Shown here: in pieces, positions 60,321 through 64,000 of the stretch | How the letters are laid out: the number at the start of each line of letters is the position of its first letter | Numbering within the stretch: position 1 is the stretch's first letter | NCBI RefSeq assembly: GCF_004358345.1 | Contig: NZ_CP037952.1 | Span: 3,472,001-3,536,000, forward strand | Direction of reading: 5' to 3' | Length of the DNA: 64,000 nt | Source of the DNA: Parashewanella spongiae | Lineage (GTDB): Bacteria; Pseudomonadota; Gammaproteobacteria; Enterobacterales; Shewanellaceae | Notes under the pieces: model-generated | Database searches by the model: none | What the model was told of the DNA's origin: nothing | The model's input: the letters and a program-made list of their open reading frames with translations, nothing else | Translations under genes and position numbers: made by a program

Positions 60321-61734
60321 TGTAGTAACTCATTTCAAACAGTTTGATTACATAAGCAATTAATAGTTGTGCATTAACGGAAATCCATAGTTACTTATTT
60401 TTGCCCAGAATTTATCCCAAACTCCGGTCGAGCATACCAACGCTCTAAGCGTGAGTAACATTGATGCACCTTCTTTCTTCCATCTCATTCCAGAACGACA
60501 CATTCTACTTTTTATCAGAGTCTTACATGCTGCCTCAGTGACACCTGACCCTATCGGATAACGATTTTCTAACGCTTGTGCATAACCCATTTGATGCCAG
60601 TGATTTTTAAAGTAAGTTTTCACTTTTTCTAATTTGGCTATTGTTGTTGGATAATGGTTTGAAGGCTCTGACTTTTGCAATATCTGATTAAGACACTCTG
60701 CTTCGCCTTGATTACGCTTAAGGTTGTGAAGCGTTTCTCTATACCACTTTTTACGCTTATCTTTTTTTGTTTTTCCCGCATAAAGAGCATTTGCCGCCTC
60801 AGAGATATACTCTGAAACGTGATAAAAGTCTAAGATACATTCAGCAACAAAGGGCTTAAGAAATATCCAGTTATCAGGAGCTCCATCTGCGACTCCGACA
60901 TAAGTCGCATCCGGAAATCGTTTTTTGAATTTGTCGATTTCACGTGTAAATCGTTCGATAAACGAAACCTTACCGTATTCTGGTGCTTCGGCGCAGTAAG
61001 ACGAGAACATTCTATTTCCAGCAGCATCGTACAGGGTGATTGAGCCGCACATAGCTTCTCGATACCCTTCATGATAAAGCATAATTGCACCATCAAGCCC
61101 TATTGACACGGTTGCAACAGGCTCTGGCAAATCAGGAATGGCGTACGTCCATGAATCTTCTTTAGACTGAGCAATTGCACCAACTACATCAGCGATATCT
61201 CTTAATGTAGCTCGACTCGTTGTACGTTTATGATTTTGTTCAAAATCTTTTTGTACCTGTGGCGACGCCATTTCTGCATATTTCCAACTCACCATTTGTG
61301 CAAATTTAGGGGTTGAATTAACAACAATCCGAGCATTGTGATCAAGAGGGCTGTATGTAGAGCCGCCCTTCGAGTTTTGATACACATAACGAGGAACTTC
61401 AACAGAGCCATACGGAGTTTCATAGACTTTAAGCTGTTTTCTCTTCTTACTGGTCATTTTCACGTTGCCTAGAAAAAAGGGAGAGCCGTCGGTATCGAGG
61501 TTTTCCAATTGCTTACATTCTGCCAACCTTCCTGCAGCATTTAACTCTGATTGAAGCTGATCTTCGAAGGAAAGCATAGAGTCATTATGTTTAATGGTGA
61601 GCAGGATTTGAGTTCCTGAGGAATTCGAAGATATGATGACTGAAGACATAGCGTTATGCAAAGTGGTATAAATTTAAACTCCATAATACTCCATATTTTA
61701 ATTCAGAGTCTCACATTAGTTGGGCTGAACACCC
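60302..61734 (-). mobile_element. ISKra4-family insertion sequence
   Basis: The 1433-bp element has ends GGGTGTTCAGCCTAATTAA and, reversed on the right, GGGTGTTCAGCCCAACTAA. One transposase gene fills it. The flanks (AAAGAGC on the left, TTCTGTG on the right) do not form a target duplication. Left neighbour is the cut gene; right neighbour is half of repeat D. Confidence 0.85.
60360..61649 (-). CDS. ISKra4-family transposase
   Basis: The 429-residue transposase has the N-terminal region YETPYGSVEVPRYVYQN typical of ISKra4, then DDE residues: Asp in VSIGLDGAIMLYHEG, Asp in YVGVADGAPDNW and Glu in PIGSGVTEAACKTLIKSRM. ILDFYHVSEYI is also conserved. The ATG at 61649 is preferred to a TTG 12 bases upstream. 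No defect is visible. Confidence 0.9.
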   Translation of the reverse strand: MSSVIISSNSSGTQILLTIKHNDSMLSFEDQLQSELNAAGRLAECKQLENLDTDGSPFFLGNVKMTSKKRKQLKVYETPYGSVEVPRYVYQNSKGGSTYSPLDHNARIVVNSTPKFAQMVSWKYAEMASPQVQKDFEQNHKRTTSRATLRDIADVVGAIAQSKEDSWTYAIPDLPEPVATVSIGLDGAIMLYHEGYREAMCGSITLYDAAGNRMFSSYCAEAPEYGKVSFIERFTREIDKFKKRFPDATYVGVADGAPDNWIFLKPFVAECILDFYHVSEYISEAANALYAGKTKKDKRKKWYRETLHNLKRNQGEAECLNQILQKSEPSNHYPTTIAKLEKVKTYFKNHWHQMGYAQALENRYPIGSGVTEAACKTLIKSRMCRSGMRWKKEGASMLLTLRALVCSTGVWDKFWAKISNYGFPLMHNY

Positions 61735-61843
61735 TTCTGTGTTGTGACCAGCTCACTTAGATGGCTAAGCATCACTGCTCACTCCTTAAACAGATAAGTG
61801 CTCAATATAGCACAAAATTTAATCCTGAAAGCTCAACAGACCC
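61735..61843. repeat. Repeat D, copy 2 (right half only)
   Basis: It is the same as the right part of the copy at 24661-25213 minus the nested repeat C, ending TCAACAGACCC followed by TA. The left half is missing at the IS boundary. Confidence 0.8.
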
Positions 61844-62104
61844 TAGTCATTTTCATTCTCCAGTTAAGTTATTATCTCTTAACTGGGGTGGTCATATCCA
61901 TTAAACCACGTCAGTCCCGAGAGGCGGGGAATTAAACCCGCAACGATTAAAATACCTAGTTTATTTTTTACAAATGAATAATAATTAACGGGAACATTTT
62001 TGATTAATGAGTAATATCCTTAATATTCATATAAAAATATAAAAAATATTTTGGCAATCAGTGTTCCCCTATCAGGCAAAAATACAAGCGTTTCTTGCAC
62101 AGAA
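61844..62104. other. Upstream region of the large modular gene
   Basis: It contains two hairpins, CCAGTTAAG / CTTAACTGG (61860-61886) and GCGGG / CCCGC (about 61925-61943), and an AT-rich stretch before the start codon. These could be a terminator-like or leader structure. No gene is visible. Confidence 0.4.
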
Positions 62105-64000
62105 ATGAGCAATACTCCTGACTTACCTTGTAATGGAAGTTTAACGTCCTCTCTTGAACTTAGCTTTTTTGGTACTTATCAGAATAATCCAGATCAAAAA
62201 AAATATTCGGTTTGCTCAAAAGGTACTTCTTCAATCACTAATTTTGAACATTGGCACACTCAGGATGCTAGAAGAGAATACGAGGGGATGGAAGAAAATC
62301 TTGGTGCCGAAGTTGAAATAGTCGAAAGTTCACCTCCTTTACTTGAATCATCTATGGATGACACTGATGAGTTTCAAAGATGTTTAATTGACGAAGCACA
62401 TTCTTCGGATTTTTACCAATTCGAAGCTCAAGAAGATAATAGTTTTATTCACAGTAGGATGTTACAGGCCAGTAACCTTAATGCTGGTAAAGAAATAAAT
62501 GAAGGATTATGCATAAACGACACTTGTCATCTTATGCACAAGGCATTAATTTCAATAATTAAATATGTAAGCGTTAAAGTATTCAACGAGAGTGTTTTAC
62601 CCCTATTACAACAATGTAAAAAAGATAGTGAAATTCTTGAAGATGGGTTTCTTTTTTTATTCTATCCTCCATTTAACAGCTTATCGTTTAATGAGTGTAT
62701 CGCGGCATGTCAGAATTATCAGATGGGAGTCATTAATGAACACTCTCAAATTTTAAGGGATAGTCAACCTGTTACTAAAACTTTAGAAGAAATTAACCCC
62801 AGTTTACATCCATGCTTATCGTTGAAAATAGCAGAGGAAATAGAGCTTTCGCATGAAAGTGAAGGTTTTGAAGCTCATACAGAAGTCCCAACCACTAATG
62901 ACGCCCAAACGAATGCCATAAAACCTACAGTACATAAGGTACTGAGTAACCAAATTGCTTTGAAGGATGTTCCAATTGTCCGGATAAAAACATACCTAAG
63001 ATCAAAAAATGCGTCGTCTTTACCTCCTTCAGTTGAAACATTCCTTAATACCCATATCAAGTTTGGAATATTAATAAAGATTGATAACCCTAAAGCCTGT
63101 TACTCTAGGATTATTCCGTGGTTACGGGACAACAATGTAACAAATTACGATTTATCATTAATGGTTAATTTAAAGGACCATGGTGCAATTAACTTAATGT
63201 TTAAAAAGGGGGAAAAGGGGGGAAAAAGAATAAACCTACTTAATTTTTGTGCATTAGCAATGATACTGGGGAAAAATCCACAGTGGCTTTTGACAGGGCA
63301 GGCTTTAAACAGGGACTTGCCACCTTTTGCCCCCTTTGATGCTGCAACAATGATGTTAGAAAGTGGTTTAACCTACCGTAGACGATTCATATTGTGCGGT
63401 CTGAATTCAATCGAAAAAAGTATACCTGAACGTAAGCTTGAAAAAGAAGAACAACGGTTCTTATTACAATTTAAGAAAACCGAATATTTCTCAAGTGACA
63501 CGCTAATAGAAAATAACACAATATTTCAAACCAGTAAGTTGAGACAATTTATAAATCGATTTATTGATGACAAATTGCCAAACGTACATAAATCTAAAGC
63601 TGTTATACAAAATGTTTTACTGAAATTTATCAATTTATTGGATAGCGATTATCGCTTAACGCCTCACGTAGTCTGTAGAGTGGCAAAAATCATGTGGGTT
63701 ACACCTTATGAATTAATCAAAGGTGAATACCCATCAAAGCGGCTTGAAGCGGATAAAAAATCAAAAGAAACGCCCATAAGTGAAATATATTATAAAAAAT
63801 CCATTCTATTTATAATTCGGCAGTATAGTTTGCATAAGAAAAATCCGTTGCCAAAGAGTATTATTGAATTTCTCGATACGCATACATGCGGACAAAAATA
63901 CTTATCAAAAAAAGCCCTGTTATCTAAATCAACAAAGTCTTATGAATATTATAATGAAGCGGAATATCATATTAGACTGGAGTGTCAATGTGAAGTTTTA
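62105..64000 (+). CDS. Large modular protein with lambda-repressor-like segments (3' end outside window)
   Basis: An open frame of 632 codons runs from ATG 62105 to the window edge. The first 290 residues are acidic and match no family I recognise. Residues about 343-398 (NNVTNYDLSLMVNLKDHGA ... GKNPQWLLTGQ) resemble a Cro/CI-type helix-turn-helix, and 478-546 (CRVAKIMWVTPYELIKGEYP) has a similar ending. The motif LPPSVETFLNTHI at 306 returns as LPKSIIEFLDTHT at 582, so the protein is probably built of repeats of about 276 residues. There is no signal peptide. A DNA-binding or effector role is open. Confidence 0.6.
   Translation, partial: MSNTPDLPCNGSLTSSLELSFFGTYQNNPDQKKYSVCSKGTSSITNFEHWHTQDARREYEGMEENLGAEVEIVESSPPLLESSMDDTDEFQRCLIDEAHSSDFYQFEAQEDNSFIHSRMLQASNLNAGKEINEGLCINDTCHLMHKALISIIKYVSVKVFNESVLPLLQQCKKDSEILEDGFLFLFYPPFNSLSFNECIAACQNYQMGVINEHSQILRDSQPVTKTLEEINPSLHPCLSLKIAEEIELSHESEGFEAHTEVPTTNDAQTNAIKPTVHKVLSNQIALKDVPIVRIKTYLRSKNASSLPPSVETFLNTHIKFGILIKIDNPKACYSRIIPWLRDNNVTNYDLSLMVNLKDHGAINLMFKKGEKGGKRINLLNFCALAMILGKNPQWLLTGQALNRDLPPFAPFDAATMMLESGLTYRRRFILCGLNSIEKSIPERKLEKEEQRFLLQFKKTEYFSSDTLIENNTIFQTSKLRQFINRFIDDKLPNVHKSKAVIQNVLLKFINLLDSDYRLTPHVVCRVAKIMWVTPYELIKGEYPSKRLEADKKSKETPISEIYYKKSILFIIRQYSLHKKNPLPKSIIEFLDTHTCGQKYLSKKALLSKSTKSYEYYNEAEYHIRLECQCEVL

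Noticed and set aside
61880-61960. tRNA-like 3' half (GCGGGGAATTAAACCCGC followed by AACGATTAA)
   Set aside because: The T-arm-like hairpin lacks the conserved TTCGA loop, and no matching acceptor, D-arm or anticodon stem can be built.

Overview
The window is chromosomal DNA of a marine gammaproteobacterium of the order Alteromonadales, most probably Shewanella-like. The evidence is gene content and order: a PsrA-type regulator followed by an M2 peptidase, YchJ, a YfcZ-type protein and a VC2046/SO_2500-family protein, then mfd-csiV-ycfP-nagZ, sdaA, cysB, ompW, tesB-ybaY and a complete LiuR-controlled leucine catabolism operon. The modest G+C content, many short palindromic repeats and eukaryote-like protein domains would suit a host-associated relative such as Parashewanella. 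That genus guess is inference.

Layout. 1-10 kb: fatty-acid-type regulator, secreted M2 peptidase, small conserved proteins, a broken caspase-like gene, a c-di-GMP enzyme and twin tRNA-Tyr genes. 10-25 kb: housekeeping genes (mfd, csiV, ycfP, nagZ, sdaA, cysB, ompW) with intergenic gaps filled by several families of non-autonomous repeats, one nested in another. 25-36 kb: a large double-sensor GGDEF/EAL protein, ybaY-tesB, menA, a group II intron and gnd. 35.7-37.6 kb: a patatin-like phospholipase with an acidic, serine-rich tail. 37.7-46.4 kb: liuR and the leucine/isovalerate pathway from isovaleryl-CoA to acetoacetyl-CoA (ivd, methylcrotonyl-CoA carboxylase, methylglutaconyl-CoA hydratase, HMG-CoA lyase, CoA transferase), closed by a terminator. 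46.9-49.2 kb: an exported dipeptidase and an M28 aminopeptidase.

49.2-64 kb is accessory DNA. It opens with an integron integrase gene carrying a LexA-type box in its promoter, followed by an array in which several attC sites are readable. Two small gene cassettes lie between attC sites, and their stop codons fall inside the attC core, as is usual. An IS91-like element carrying its own tyrosine recombinase sits exactly on attC core sites. A second, truncated copy lies 6 kb away; each copy is broken in a different gene. Next to the cassettes is a gene for a protein with a SIAH-like RING finger and a TRAF-like zinc finger, an architecture typical of eukaryotic ubiquitin ligases. Then come a DDE transposase of unassigned family, a truncated unknown gene cut by an ISKra4-family element, and the start of a large modular protein that runs off the window.

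The most unusual content is the set of eukaryote-facing or conflict-type proteins (RING/zinc-finger protein, patatin, caspase-like protease, large modular protein) placed among mobile elements and the integron.
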